From: RGZA01 sp964568585
Lineage (GTDB): Bacteria; Pseudomonadota; Alphaproteobacteria; UBA9219; RGZA01
NCBI GenBank assembly: GCA_964568585.1
Contig: CAZMQI010000002.1
Coordinates: forward strand, 1-64,000
Direction: 5' to 3'
DNA: 64,000 nt
The translations under genes were made by a program, and so were the position numbers. Under the pieces are notes generated by a model. That model had not been told where the DNA came from. It made no database searches and saw only the letters and a list, made by a program, of their open reading frames with translations. This document shows, piece after piece, positions 17,660 through 26,481 of the stretch. Position 1 is the stretch's first letter, and each line of letters starts with the position of its first letter.

Positions 17660-18421
17660 ATGAGCGGCACGTTAAAAAACCTTTCGAATCCTATTCTATT
17701 GATACCTGCGCGTATGCAGGCTGCACGCTTGCCCGGCAAGCCGCTTGCCGATATTGCGGGCTCTCCAATGATTGTACATGTCTGGAAGCGCGCGAGTGAA
17801 GTGCGCCTTGGCCGGGTGGTAGTTGCTGCAGCTGAGCAGGAAATCGTCGATGCGATTAAGGCAGCGGGTGGCGAAGCGGTGCTAACCGATGCGGATCTTG
17901 CCACAGGCTCCGACCGGATTTATCAGGCATTAGGTAAACTCGACCCTGAACAAAAGCACGATGCGATTATCAATGTGCAGGGCGATGTGCCAACTTTGGA
18001 ATCCAAATACATCCGTACAGCATACGAAACATTACAAAATTCAAACGCCGACATCGCAACGCTCATCACGCCGATTACAAACGAAGCCGACATCGCCGCT
18101 TCACAAATCGTGAAGGCCGTCGTGGAATTACCCGAAGGGAAAACAACAGGCAGAGCTCATTATTTCACGCGTGTGCCAGCCCCGTGGGGCAATGGGCCGT
18201 ATTATTGTCATGTGGGGCTATACGCGTATCGCCGCGATGCATTGGAACGTTTTGTCAAAGCACCGCGCAGCACACTGGAAAAGCGCGAAGGACTGGAACA
18301 ATTGCGCGCCTTAGCGATTGGCTTGCGTATTGATGCAACGATTATCGATACGTTGCCGCTGGGCGTTGACACGCCGGAGGATTTGGAAAAAGCACGCCGC
18401 GTGCTAGGTGGGGAAACATGA
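17660..18421 (+). CDS. kdsB: 3-deoxy-manno-octulosonate cytidylyltransferase
   Basis: KdsB activates KDO with CTP to give CMP-KDO for lipopolysaccharide inner-core synthesis. The 253-residue length is normal. Signature motifs are IPARMQAARLPGKPLADI at the N-terminus, NVQGDVP for the nucleotide and metal site, and YRRDALERFV. It implies a KDO-containing LPS. The stop overlaps the pheA start by 4 bp (ATGA), so the two genes are translationally coupled although their pathways are unrelated. Confidence 0.96.
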   Translation: MSGTLKNLSNPILLIPARMQAARLPGKPLADIAGSPMIVHVWKRASEVRLGRVVVAAAEQEIVDAIKAAGGEAVLTDADLATGSDRIYQALGKLDPEQKHDAIINVQGDVPTLESKYIRTAYETLQNSNADIATLITPITNEADIAASQIVKAVVELPEGKTTGRAHYFTRVPAPWGNGPYYCHVGLYAYRRDALERFVKAPRSTLEKREGLEQLRALAIGLRIDATIIDTLPLGVDTPEDLEKARRVLGGET

Positions 18422-19260
18422 GCGACAAGAAAATAATAGCCTTCCAAGGACGCCCGGGTGCCTATTCCGATTTGGCATGCCATGCGGTATTCCCTGATTG
18501 GCAAACCCTTCCCTGCAATTCATTCGAAGACGCTTTCGCAGCCGTGCATGATAGCAAGGCGACATATTTCATGATGCCATTCGAGAATTCAACAGCGGGA
18601 CGCGTTGCCGACATCCATCACATCCTGCCAAATGGCGGATTACACATCATCACCGAACATTATCAACCGGTGGAGCATCATTTACTGGGTCTGCCCGGTG
18701 CGAAGCTTGCCGATATCAAAATCGCGCACAGCCATATTCAGGCGCTAAGCCAATGCAAGGAATTCCTACGTAGGAATAGCATCAAGCCGGTGATGAAAGA
18801 AGACACGGCGGGTTCAGCCGCGGATTTGAAGCTGATTGGCGATAAAAGCATTGCTGCCATCGCGTCAAGCCTTGCTGGGAAAATCTATGGATTGGACAGT
18901 CTGGCGGGGAATATCGCCGATCAGGCGGGAAATACGACACGCTTTTTGGTCATGGCGCGTGAACCGGTTGTGCCAGCATTAGGAACGGCTGAATGCGTGA
19001 CATCGTTCGTCTTCCGTCTGCGTTCAGTTCCTGCGGCATTATATAAAGCCTTGGGCGGTTTCGCATCGAACGGAGTGAACATCACCAAAATCGAAAGCTA
19101 TATGGTGGACAATAAATTCACCGCTGCACAATTCTATGCCGATGTGGAAGGCCACCGCGAGGATAACAAGTTGAAATTAGCGTTCGAGGAATTGAACTTC
19201 TTTGCAGAAGAAGTGAAGATACTTGGTGTATATCCAGCGCATCCATTTCGTAAAACGTAA
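18418..19260 (+). CDS. pheA: Prephenate dehydratase
   Basis: The enzyme converts prephenate to phenylpyruvate in phenylalanine synthesis. The 280-residue product has the PDT domain (FQGRPGAYSDLA, MPFENSTAGRV, NTTRFLVMAR) and a C-terminal ACT domain (SFVFRLRSVPAALYKAL, NITKIESY) for feedback by phenylalanine. There is no chorismate mutase domain, which is typical of the monofunctional alphaproteobacterial form. It is convergent with the GTA-like cluster, ending two bases before the holin gene's stop. Confidence 0.96.
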   Translation: MSDKKIIAFQGRPGAYSDLACHAVFPDWQTLPCNSFEDAFAAVHDSKATYFMMPFENSTAGRVADIHHILPNGGLHIITEHYQPVEHHLLGLPGAKLADIKIAHSHIQALSQCKEFLRRNSIKPVMKEDTAGSAADLKLIGDKSIAAIASSLAGKIYGLDSLAGNIADQAGNTTRFLVMAREPVVPALGTAECVTSFVFRLRSVPAALYKALGGFASNGVNITKIESYMVDNKFTAAQFYADVEGHREDNKLKLAFEELNFFAEEVKILGVYPAHPFRKT

Positions 19261-19262
19261 GA

Positions 19263-19664
19263 TTATTTTTTGCGCCATTTGTCAAAACTTCTGGCACCTG
19301 CATATCCCAAATAACCCATCCCGAAAAGATTATATAGATCTTGTGGTAATGCGCGCAGCAACGCGTTGATATTGGTCGCGGCTTGCTGTGTTTGTATGGG
19401 ATACCAGATGCCGATGATACCACCGATAAAACATAAAACAATCACAGCGTACATAACGTAAAGAAAACTGGGACGCGCTCTACTCGTCCATTTATCTGCG
19501 CTTCCGCCTTCCGCTATAATTGCTGACAGGCTTGCTTGCATTTCGCTCAACGCCTGCTGGTTTTCCGATTTCATCAATTCCAGCTTGGCAGCAGCACGCG
19601 CAGGTTCATCAGGAATTATCCGGTCAATGAGCTTAAATATGAACGGGATAATGACTTCAAACAT
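19263..19664 (-). CDS. Holin-like protein of the GTA-release type (3TM)
   Basis: The 133-residue product has a charged N-terminal part followed by hydrophobic stretches (FLYVMYAVIVLCFIGGIIG and LYNLFGMGYLGYAG). It matches the pattern of the family described as holin of 3TMs for gene-transfer release. Holins permeabilise the inner membrane to free the endolysin. The start overlaps the lysozyme stop (TAATG) and AAAGGA precedes it. It is the last gene of the structural cluster, so the lysis function sits in cis, unlike in R. capsulatus. Confidence 0.8.
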   Translation of the reverse strand: MFEVIIPFIFKLIDRIIPDEPARAAAKLELMKSENQQALSEMQASLSAIIAEGGSADKWTSRARPSFLYVMYAVIVLCFIGGIIGIWYPIQTQQAATNINALLRALPQDLYNLFGMGYLGYAGARSFDKWRKK

Positions 19665-20110
19665 TATGCGTCCTTTCTATTCCATAATTCTGCTTCTGCT
19701 CTGCGGCGTGCTACCAAGCCTGGCAGTTCGCTACCATTGGCATGTGTCCAACGCATCATCTGTGCCGGAACCTGCGCGTACCACTTACGATTCAATAAAT
19801 TCAATAATGTGGAATTCAAAAACGCCTGTGTTCCTACGTTGAATGAAAAACACACCAGCGCTGCAAATTGATTATCGGTCAGCGGCACGCGCACAGTTTG
19901 TTCAACAACAGTCTCAAAACGCATCACATCGCGCGCCAATAACCGTTCGGCCTCTTCTCTGGTGATACGCTGCAACGGTCTCACATCACCTGTATGACCA
20001 TACCCGATGGTCAATATACCACCGGGGCATAAATAAGCCTGCAACCGCAAGCCTTCATGCTGCTTAAGTAACGCCAAGCCAGCATCATTTAATTTGAATG
20101 TGCCCATCAT
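19664..20110 (-). CDS. Phage-type lysozyme (GH24 endolysin)
   Basis: The 148-residue product is a GH24 muramidase. The catalytic pattern E19-(8)-C28-(5)-T34 in HEGLRLQAYLCPGGILTIGY is the E-D/C-T triad with Cys in the middle position, as in P1- and 21-like endolysins. No signal peptide or anchor is visible, so release depends on the adjacent holin. It overlaps the upstream spanin-like gene by 4 bp and the holin gene by 1 bp, forming a tight lysis cassette. Confidence 0.9.
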   Translation of the reverse strand: MMGTFKLNDAGLALLKQHEGLRLQAYLCPGGILTIGYGHTGDVRPLQRITREEAERLLARDVMRFETVVEQTVRVPLTDNQFAALVCFSFNVGTQAFLNSTLLNLLNRKWYAQVPAQMMRWTHANGSELPGLVARRRAEAELWNRKDA

Positions 20111-20379
20111 TTTTTGCGGATATATGCATCAACACGTTGCAATAATTCCAATTGTGCATCGCTGCGGGCTTCAAGCCGCGTCAAGCGTTCAAGGATATGG
20201 TCTTGCCGTTCGCTATCGTTTGCGCGTCGTGTTTCTAATTCGTGCAAACGCACATCACGAAAATTATCTTGCGCCTGCATCAAGGATGCCCACCATACCA
20301 CCGCGCCCAATTGCAATAGCACGGTGAACATCAAGGCCAACGGAATACGCCGCTCGATAATAAAACGATTGGATTGCAT
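20107..20379 (-). CDS. Small membrane coiled-coil protein of the lysis cassette (spanin-like)
   Basis: This 90-residue protein has one N-terminal transmembrane segment (about 13-31, PLALMFTVLLQLGAVVWWA). A charged helical tail rich in Glu, Arg and Leu follows and probably forms a coiled coil. That is the layout of inner-membrane spanins (Rz-like) and of small phage proteins next to lysozymes. No lipoprotein Rz1 partner is evident in another frame. Its 4-bp overlap with the lysozyme gene supports a lysis role, but no family is recognised. Confidence 0.6.
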   Translation of the reverse strand: MQSNRFIIERRIPLALMFTVLLQLGAVVWWASLMQAQDNFRDVRLHELETRRANDSERQDHILERLTRLEARSDAQLELLQRVDAYIRKK

Positions 20380-20388
20380 GGAATGCTC

Positions 20389-21537
20389 TTAAGTAAGCGT
20401 GACGGTTTTCCATGCACCATTGTATATGCACAGCTTGTTATTGGTGCTGTCGAACACGATGGGCACACGGCCAGAATAAGATGTTGGCGTGCCCGTAGGT
20501 GTTCCAGCACATGTCGGAATATATAAAAACCCGTTGGTCGCCGTAGTTGCCACCGCGCCCGTGTTAATCACCACATTGCTGGAACTATCGATCTTCATCG
20601 CCTGCGTCAGCGTGCCAGAAACACCAGTATAAAAAATCAGTGAACCCGTTTTCACGCTATGGCTTTCATTTACCCCGTCGATTTGGGCAACCGCAACACC
20701 AGCCGTGTTTTCAAACTGCAGTACGCTGGCATTATTCGCAGTATTGGAAAGGTTACGGATTTTAACCGTCGGGTCTGGGTTTGGCGTTGCAACCGTTGCC
20801 GAGCTATTTGAAAATCGGAATGGTGAACTACCTTTGGTGATAAATATTATGGGCGTATTAGTATCCGACGAGATTGCCTGAAGTTGAACCGCCCCACCTG
20901 TTGAATTGCCGGTGATTTTGAGTCCGGTCACTTGTGAAGCAACCGAAGCGTCAACTTGAAGTGCAGGATTAGTCGTGCCATTCAGTCCAACCGCGAATGC
21001 ATATGCACTATTGCTTGTTACTGTATGATTGGCTGTTGCCAGTGTCCCCACAACATTTGTTGTGCCACCGGCATCGATGCTTAAGCGTTGCGTGCCGCCT
21101 GTTGCAATCGCAACCTGATTTGCGCCGGGGCTGTATATGCCCGTATCGCTATCGCCGATGAAGCTGTAGGGCGGTGCGGCAGCACTGCCCAACGGCGCGA
21201 GTGCCTTATATACATTCCAAGCACTACCATCATACAGATAAAAGACCCCTTCCGCCTGCACATATGCAAACCATCCGGTCTTAGGTGTTTTGATGCGCCA
21301 GCCTGAATAATAGGATGCGATGGCATTCGCGTTTCCTGCCCATGCGCCTGTCGGACTTGCCGCAATGATATAACTATCGCCTTCGGCAGGTGATGTGGGC
21401 GGTGTCGCTGTCGTCTTATTGATGACCGACATCTGCGCGATACTGTCCATATCATTCAGTGCGTCATTATGCGTGACTTCCTTTTGCGCTTGTCCGGCAA
21501 CCAGATATGGCATGCCAAGCCGTGGTGTATTCGCCAT
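20389..21537 (-). CDS. DUF2793-domain tail fibre-like protein
   Basis: The ATG at 21537 has GGAGA nearby and yields MANTPRLGMPYLVAGQAQKE, the DUF2793 start found beside GTA and related tail genes. The 382-residue protein continues with a fibre-like region containing GDSDTGIYSPGANQVAIATG, a motif frequent in phage tail fibres, and a Thr/Ser/Gly-rich beta-structured C-terminus. It is probably a receptor-binding or decoration fibre. It follows the gp15-like gene by 22 bp and precedes the lysis genes. Longer in-frame starts would overlap gp15 and lack support. Confidence 0.8.
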   Translation of the reverse strand: MANTPRLGMPYLVAGQAQKEVTHNDALNDMDSIAQMSVINKTTATPPTSPAEGDSYIIAASPTGAWAGNANAIASYYSGWRIKTPKTGWFAYVQAEGVFYLYDGSAWNVYKALAPLGSAAAPPYSFIGDSDTGIYSPGANQVAIATGGTQRLSIDAGGTTNVVGTLATANHTVTSNSAYAFAVGLNGTTNPALQVDASVASQVTGLKITGNSTGGAVQLQAISSDTNTPIIFITKGSSPFRFSNSSATVATPNPDPTVKIRNLSNTANNASVLQFENTAGVAVAQIDGVNESHSVKTGSLIFYTGVSGTLTQAMKIDSSSNVVINTGAVATTATNGFLYIPTCAGTPTGTPTSYSGRVPIVFDSTNNKLCIYNGAWKTVTLT

Positions 21538-21559
21538 GGTGTTCTCCGTGTTGTAAATT

Positions 21560-24500
21560 TTAAGCTGTAATGGTTGCGGCAGCGCCTCTGCCAAAACGGT
21601 CGCTTAGCTGATAGACATTCACCGTCACCGCACTTTGCGTCGCGCCAAAATCGGTTGTTTGCTGTGCAGCGGTATAAATGATGGTCGCGGCTGGTTGATT
21701 TAGAAAGCTTCGTACGACAGCACTGCCGTTCATGATTTCTATATCATACAGCTCTGCGGTTTCATCAAGTGGCACATCGATAACATCCACCCATTCGCAA
21801 TTGCTTCGTGCGCGGCGTTTCCACACCAATGTTATATCCAGACTTCCATTACGCGACGCCGCAACATGGCACGGTGCCAGCGGTTTCAGATTAGTCATCT
21901 GCGGCACGAACACGGTGTCCGCTACATCATGAACATCCTGCCCGATGCTTGGTGTGCGGTAGTAGAATGTGCGCCCCTTATCACTAATATTCAGCGGCAA
22001 GAAGCGAACTGTGGCTGGTTGCAATAATACAAACCGTTCGCCGAGTATATGCGTGCCGGTCGCGGCTTCACTGCCCTTTCGTCCACGCAATAGATTGGAA
22101 AGTGTTATGCTGCCATCGGCATTCAAATTCGCATTCTGGAATTGGATGATTTCATCGCCAAGCAATGCGGCATTCGTGCCATTCAACATATCGTCGATGC
22201 TGCAACTTGATAAACTGCCACGCAGCAATGCAACCGTCACTGTACTTACCCTATCCATATAATATGTTGACCGCTGCGGCAGTACTGTTGTGGCCATGCC
22301 GATGGTTGCAGGTAACGAAAAGCTATCTTGCGCGGCATAGTTTGTGCCATCGGTTGAACGCATCAAACTTGCACCAGGCCACGCTGCCGTGCCGGAAACG
22401 CCCACATAAAATCCTGGCTGGTCGTCTTCGGCACGCAATAACCCGATATCGAGCAAGCATAACGTGCTGGAAATCAGCGATAGCACATCACGGGAAACAC
22501 CTTTGCCGCCGTCTGCCTTCGCAGAACTCGTCAACACCAGATCTGAAACCGGTACGGTTTGTGCTTTTAAAATGCCGCCTTGCTGGTTGATTTGTGTCAC
22601 GCGCAAGATATGGCCGGAAAAACTAATAACATCTCCCGCATCCAATCGTGCGATGCTGCGATTCACATGTAATTCATGTTCACTGCGCTCTGCCCAGCGG
22701 CGATAGAGCTGGCTTTCCGCGATTTGCTTGGCTTTTTGTGCCGGGCATACAACGGGCAGCCTTACATTCTCAATACTACGTGCATCACTGGTAATGCGGT
22801 GTGCGCGTTGTGATCCGCGCTGGAAATCCAATGCCGGGTCGAGATAATCCACGCTGATTTCGCGCGGCAAATCCAGTTCCTGCCCTCTGGTGGTTTGCAG
22901 GGCTGGGGGTTGCTCCTGTTTTTCGAGAGCCGCACGCGCCTCACTGGAAGCAATTGTTACATCCACCGACGCGCTATAGGTCTTTGCCTTTATCATCCCA
23001 TCGGTCTCGATTAAATCGAATGGGGTATAGACCTGTAATGGCTCCAATGCTGCTCTGGCGGATGATACATTATCAATGACATAGCCTTGCACGCTCAACG
23101 CACCCAACGCGCTCACGTCAATATCGCCGACAGCATAGCCAGCACGCGTCAAAATATCGGTAACAATCGCACTGATATTTTGTTCGGCTTGTCCACGTTC
23201 AATCAACGCGATGCGTGAAATGGTGCCGGAACCACCTGTTGCCTGCACGACAAAGCGCGTGGCATCCACAGGATAGAAGCTAAAATTATTGAGCACGCCG
23301 CCATAGCTTCCAGTCACTAATGTGCTGGCTGTTAATAGCGTAAAACCTGTTGCCGTAACAGCAATCTCGCCATAGCGATACGAAACCGTGCTGTACACCA
23401 TATGCAGAAAGCAAATCCGCCCATCACGAATGGCGACAGACATATCCCCACTTGGCGGCACAGCAATGCTTGTCCAATTGCGTGTGACAATCGCCGAATT
23501 GAAATTCACCGTGAAACTCAGCAGGCGTATTTCACCAACCCCCATACGGGCCAGCACGACTTCATTCGCGTTGAGCGGTAATATCGCTGCGCTAATGGAT
23601 GCAAACCCGCCAAGCGTATTGCTGAGGAGTGTTTCGCCGCCAACCTCCAGACCGTTATTCTGCCAGCGCAGCGTTCTGGTATAGAGCGATGCGGGACTAA
23701 CCAGCACATCGCCCATGATACAACATAGCCCGCCTGATAATTTGCAGAACTGCGCGAAGGGAAGTGTGAAACGTGTCGCACTGCTACCAGCACCCCATAC
23801 ACCGAAAAAGCCAAGCGCAACAGGCGTTGTTCCAGACGCAGCATAGACACGAACACCGCATTGACCAGAGACCACGTCTTGTAATACCACGCGCTGTTCA
23901 TCAAGCCATGCGAGCTGATTAAGCGCACTGGAATAGCCCAGATTTTCACTTAGTAAACTTCCAAAACTACGTGTGGCGATTTTATAAAATGCGATTGTCG
24001 CAGGATTACCTGCATCATAATGCTGCATATAACATGCGATGGTAGTTGCATCGGGGCTTAAGGCCCAACTGACGTCAGCCAGATCGCTGCTGCGAGTAAT
24101 GCTGGCGCTGAGCGTGCGGGTGATTTCAACCGGCGCGCTACCTGTCATATCCATTTCAATCGCAACGAATTGGAATGATGTGCTGGTTTGAATAACACCA
24201 CCCATCACCATGCGCGTAATACTGGAACCCGCTCTCGCAATTGCAATTGCTGGCATTGCATTATAACTGGCGACCGTTTGTGGACGTGATAGCAATGTAG
24301 GATTGGTCGTTCCAAGAAATCGTGGCGCGATTGCCGCATCCGCCGGATAACATTCAAACGTCATATTCGGCAAACGATTGCCAAAATTGGCCAGCTGCAA
24401 ACGATGAAATGCCACGTAAGCAATACCGCGATAAGCGGGAACATTGCCTGCACCTAAATACCCTTCCATAAGCGGCGAAGCGGTCTGTGTTTCAGTACCA

Positions 24501-24973
24501 AGATAGAATTCGGCATCGGTTACGATATTGGCATTCCATTTTCCGTCGCTGTAAATGATTTTGCTGTCCGCCCATATGGTACGAATGCTGCCGATGCTGA
24601 CACCGCTCATCCCCATACCGATTGCAACGGCAAGGTCTACCGCATAGCTGGCACGCTGAACGGATGCGCTGCTGCTCCCGCCCTTGCCGCCCACTTGGTC
24701 GCTGGAAAGCGTTTCGATTAAATCACTGCACCAAATTACATTTCCTGCAATACGTGCGTTGCCATATACCACGGGGATAGATTTGCCATAGGTTGAATCC
24801 TGAATTTTCAGATTTTCAAGACGCGGTCCTTTGATATGACTACTGCCAAATATCGCATTATCGATTTGCCCGCCAAGATATGCGCCCACACCACCCAGCA
24901 ATGCGCCGCCGATACCCGGAAGCAATGCATTACCAAGTGCGGAACCACCCACGGTAAGAACAAGCGATGCCAT
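21560..24973 (-). CDS. GTA gp15-like host-specificity/baseplate protein
   Basis: The 1137-residue product starts with a Gly-rich hydrophobic stretch (MASLVLTVGGSALGNALLPG) and VVYGNARIAGNVIW, as in GTA gp15 and related phage-tail baseplate proteins. Residues about 600-800 match the phage tail 3 type (EISVDYLDPALDFQRGSQ, QIAESQLYRRWAERSEHEL). RcGTA gp15 has a GTA TIM-barrel domain; here residues about 215-590 instead look like repeated beta-strand blades (VSWALSPDATTIACYM, LNQLAWLDEQRVVLQD). It likely forms the tail tip and contacts the recipient. AGGA lies eight bases before the start. Confidence 0.85.
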   Translation of the reverse strand: MASLVLTVGGSALGNALLPGIGGALLGGVGAYLGGQIDNAIFGSSHIKGPRLENLKIQDSTYGKSIPVVYGNARIAGNVIWCSDLIETLSSDQVGGKGGSSSASVQRASYAVDLAVAIGMGMSGVSIGSIRTIWADSKIIYSDGKWNANIVTDAEFYLGTETQTASPLMEGYLGAGNVPAYRGIAYVAFHRLQLANFGNRLPNMTFECYPADAAIAPRFLGTTNPTLLSRPQTVASYNAMPAIAIARAGSSITRMVMGGVIQTSTSFQFVAIEMDMTGSAPVEITRTLSASITRSSDLADVSWALSPDATTIACYMQHYDAGNPATIAFYKIATRSFGSLLSENLGYSSALNQLAWLDEQRVVLQDVVSGQCGVRVYAASGTTPVALGFFGVWGAGSSATRFTLPFAQFCKLSGGLCCIMGDVLVSPASLYTRTLRWQNNGLEVGGETLLSNTLGGFASISAAILPLNANEVVLARMGVGEIRLLSFTVNFNSAIVTRNWTSIAVPPSGDMSVAIRDGRICFLHMVYSTVSYRYGEIAVTATGFTLLTASTLVTGSYGGVLNNFSFYPVDATRFVVQATGGSGTISRIALIERGQAEQNISAIVTDILTRAGYAVGDIDVSALGALSVQGYVIDNVSSARAALEPLQVYTPFDLIETDGMIKAKTYSASVDVTIASSEARAALEKQEQPPALQTTRGQELDLPREISVDYLDPALDFQRGSQRAHRITSDARSIENVRLPVVCPAQKAKQIAESQLYRRWAERSEHELHVNRSIARLDAGDVISFSGHILRVTQINQQGGILKAQTVPVSDLVLTSSAKADGGKGVSRDVLSLISSTLCLLDIGLLRAEDDQPGFYVGVSGTAAWPGASLMRSTDGTNYAAQDSFSLPATIGMATTVLPQRSTYYMDRVSTVTVALLRGSLSSCSIDDMLNGTNAALLGDEIIQFQNANLNADGSITLSNLLRGRKGSEAATGTHILGERFVLLQPATVRFLPLNISDKGRTFYYRTPSIGQDVHDVADTVFVPQMTNLKPLAPCHVAASRNGSLDITLVWKRRARSNCEWVDVIDVPLDETAELYDIEIMNGSAVVRSFLNQPAATIIYTAAQQTTDFGATQSAVTVNVYQLSDRFGRGAAATITA

Positions 24974-25396
24974 TTATGTTTCCTGAATTAAAAATGGGTG
25001 ACGATAAATACCGACCATGCGCCGTTGCCATGTCTCACCCAGCCCGGTTTCAACCACGCGCCCAATGGGGGCATAGGCATGCACCATCACATCTTGTGAA
25101 ACGGCAAGACCCACATGTTGTGGTTCGCCGTTAAACCGGAATAGCAACACATCACCTGCTGTAACAGCTTCCACCTGCTCAAATCCATGCGCGACGAGTG
25201 CCGCGTGAAGTTTTTTGCCTTCCGGCTCGCGGCCATAATCCTGCTGATCCTCAACCATAATGCCGACACGCTTTACCGCATGTATGACAAGCCCGATGCA
25301 GTCAAGCCCAATGCCCGCCACGCGGCCTTGATGGTAAAATGGCGTGCCGATGCATGCTCTGGCAGTATTCACCAGAGATGTTTGATATTCGTTCAT
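24974..25396 (-). CDS. GTA gp14-like NlpC/P60 cell-wall peptidase
   Basis: The 140-residue product is an NlpC/P60 cysteine peptidase with C33 in GIGLDCIGLV and H94 in EPQHVGLAV. In GTAs and lambda-like phages this tail-tip enzyme (TIGR02219 type) locally opens peptidoglycan during DNA entry. It sits directly before gp15, separated by a single stop-start junction, the conserved order. Confidence 0.92.
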   Translation of the reverse strand: MNEYQTSLVNTARACIGTPFYHQGRVAGIGLDCIGLVIHAVKRVGIMVEDQQDYGREPEGKKLHAALVAHGFEQVEAVTAGDVLLFRFNGEPQHVGLAVSQDVMVHAYAPIGRVVETGLGETWQRRMVGIYRHPFLIQET

Positions 25397-25401
25397 AAGG
25401 G

Positions 25402-26034
25402 CTACCTGATGCGTTGTGCTCTGCGTGCTGCATCCATCATCGATGCAGCAATTTGCGTCTGACTTGCTTGAAAACTCGCCGCATCCTGCGCGGTGATGTT
25501 CATAACGATGTTTAAAGCACCACCAACATCGGGATTGATGCGGCCAGATGTTTGCGGAACGAATAATTCTGGCCCGCGCTCGCCCACCAGATACGGTTGT
25601 CCAGCACCAACGGGGCCGCCAAATGCACGTGCACCGAATAGGCCGGCGATGCTGTTGGTCAACTCTCCCAGCAGTCCGCCCGTGCCTTGTGCTGGCAACA
25701 CATCGCCCACCTTATCAATCTGACTAAGTTTTGCGGATTCTCCTCCAAACAAGATATCGGAGAGCGGATTAAGCACAGCCGTCTTAATTGCCAAATCTGC
25801 TAATGCCTTACGTATATTATCAAACGTCTTGGAGAATGTATCTCCACCATTAATTGCATCAGTTAGTGATTTTGAAAAATCCTCTTTAATTGTTTTAGCA
25901 GTCTTGGCAAATTCAAGATTGAGCTGGCTTAATTTATCTTTAGCTTTATCAGCACTGTCGCCTGCTTTATCTACAGCTGGGGTTGTTTTATCTGCCGCAT
26001 CCTGTAGACTTTGAAAGTCGTCAATAGGGGTCAT
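25402..26034 (-). CDS. Short tail tape-measure protein (GTA gp11-like)
   Basis: The 210-residue product has an N-terminal helical, Lys/Asp-rich half with heptad character, then a Gly-rich C-terminal part (RAFGGPVGAGQPYLVGERGP, then LFVPQTSGRI) that is diagnostic of tape-measure C-termini. RcGTA gp11 is about the same size (219 residues), which suggests a similarly short tail. In RcGTA this gene lies between gp10.1 and gp12; here it lies between gp13 and gp14. No good ribosome binding site precedes the ATG at 26034, and a divergent gene starts 3 bp away. Confidence 0.82.
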   Translation of the reverse strand: MTPIDDFQSLQDAADKTTPAVDKAGDSADKAKDKLSQLNLEFAKTAKTIKEDFSKSLTDAINGGDTFSKTFDNIRKALADLAIKTAVLNPLSDILFGGESAKLSQIDKVGDVLPAQGTGGLLGELTNSIAGLFGARAFGGPVGAGQPYLVGERGPELFVPQTSGRINPDVGGALNIVMNITAQDAASFQASQTQIAASMMDAARRAQRIR

Positions 26035-26037
26035 GGT

Positions 26038-26481
26038 ATGTCCAATCTAAAACGTCTTGGTAGTCTGTTGCTGTTGCTGTCAGTGACAGCATGCATTGGT
26101 TCTTCTGGACCTTTAGTCCATTTATATGGTGGCGAAGGTCAGCGGCAAAACGGCAGCACGGAACTGGATGACGCATTTAATCATGATTTAATTGGTAAAA
26201 CATACGATCAACTCATTGTTCAATATGGCCCTGCAAGCCGTACTGCTACACTCGATAGCGGATATAAAATGATGCAATATAATAGCAAGCGAACCATTAT
26301 TTACGATGACGGGAAGCGCAATTACACAAACTGCGAATTGCGGCTATGGCTGCGCGACAAAAAAGTGCGGCGCGTTGATTATTTGGGTGACCAAGTGGTT
26401 TGTGCAAAATTTATAATTACTGGACGAAAGAACTTTATTGATGATGATCGTTTGCATTTTACCAACGCGTATCGTCAATAA
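26038..26481 (+). CDS. Lipoprotein gene on the opposite strand inside the GTA-like cluster
   Basis: This 147-residue protein begins MSNLKRLGSLLLLLSVTAC, a lipoprotein signal with lipobox VTAC (Cys19). The mature part (LIGKTYDQLIVQYGPASRTA, later CELRLWLRDKKVRRVDYLG) resembles small SmpA-like or hypothetical outer-membrane lipoproteins, but I cannot name a family. The ATG at 26038 has AGGGG seven bases upstream, which lies inside the tape-measure coding region. It is the only plus-strand gene among about 20 minus-strand genes and ends one base before the gp13 stop. It may be a moron-type cargo gene. Confidence 0.72.
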   Translation: MSNLKRLGSLLLLLSVTACIGSSGPLVHLYGGEGQRQNGSTELDDAFNHDLIGKTYDQLIVQYGPASRTATLDSGYKMMQYNSKRTIIYDDGKRNYTNCELRLWLRDKKVRRVDYLGDQVVCAKFIITGRKNFIDDDRLHFTNAYRQ

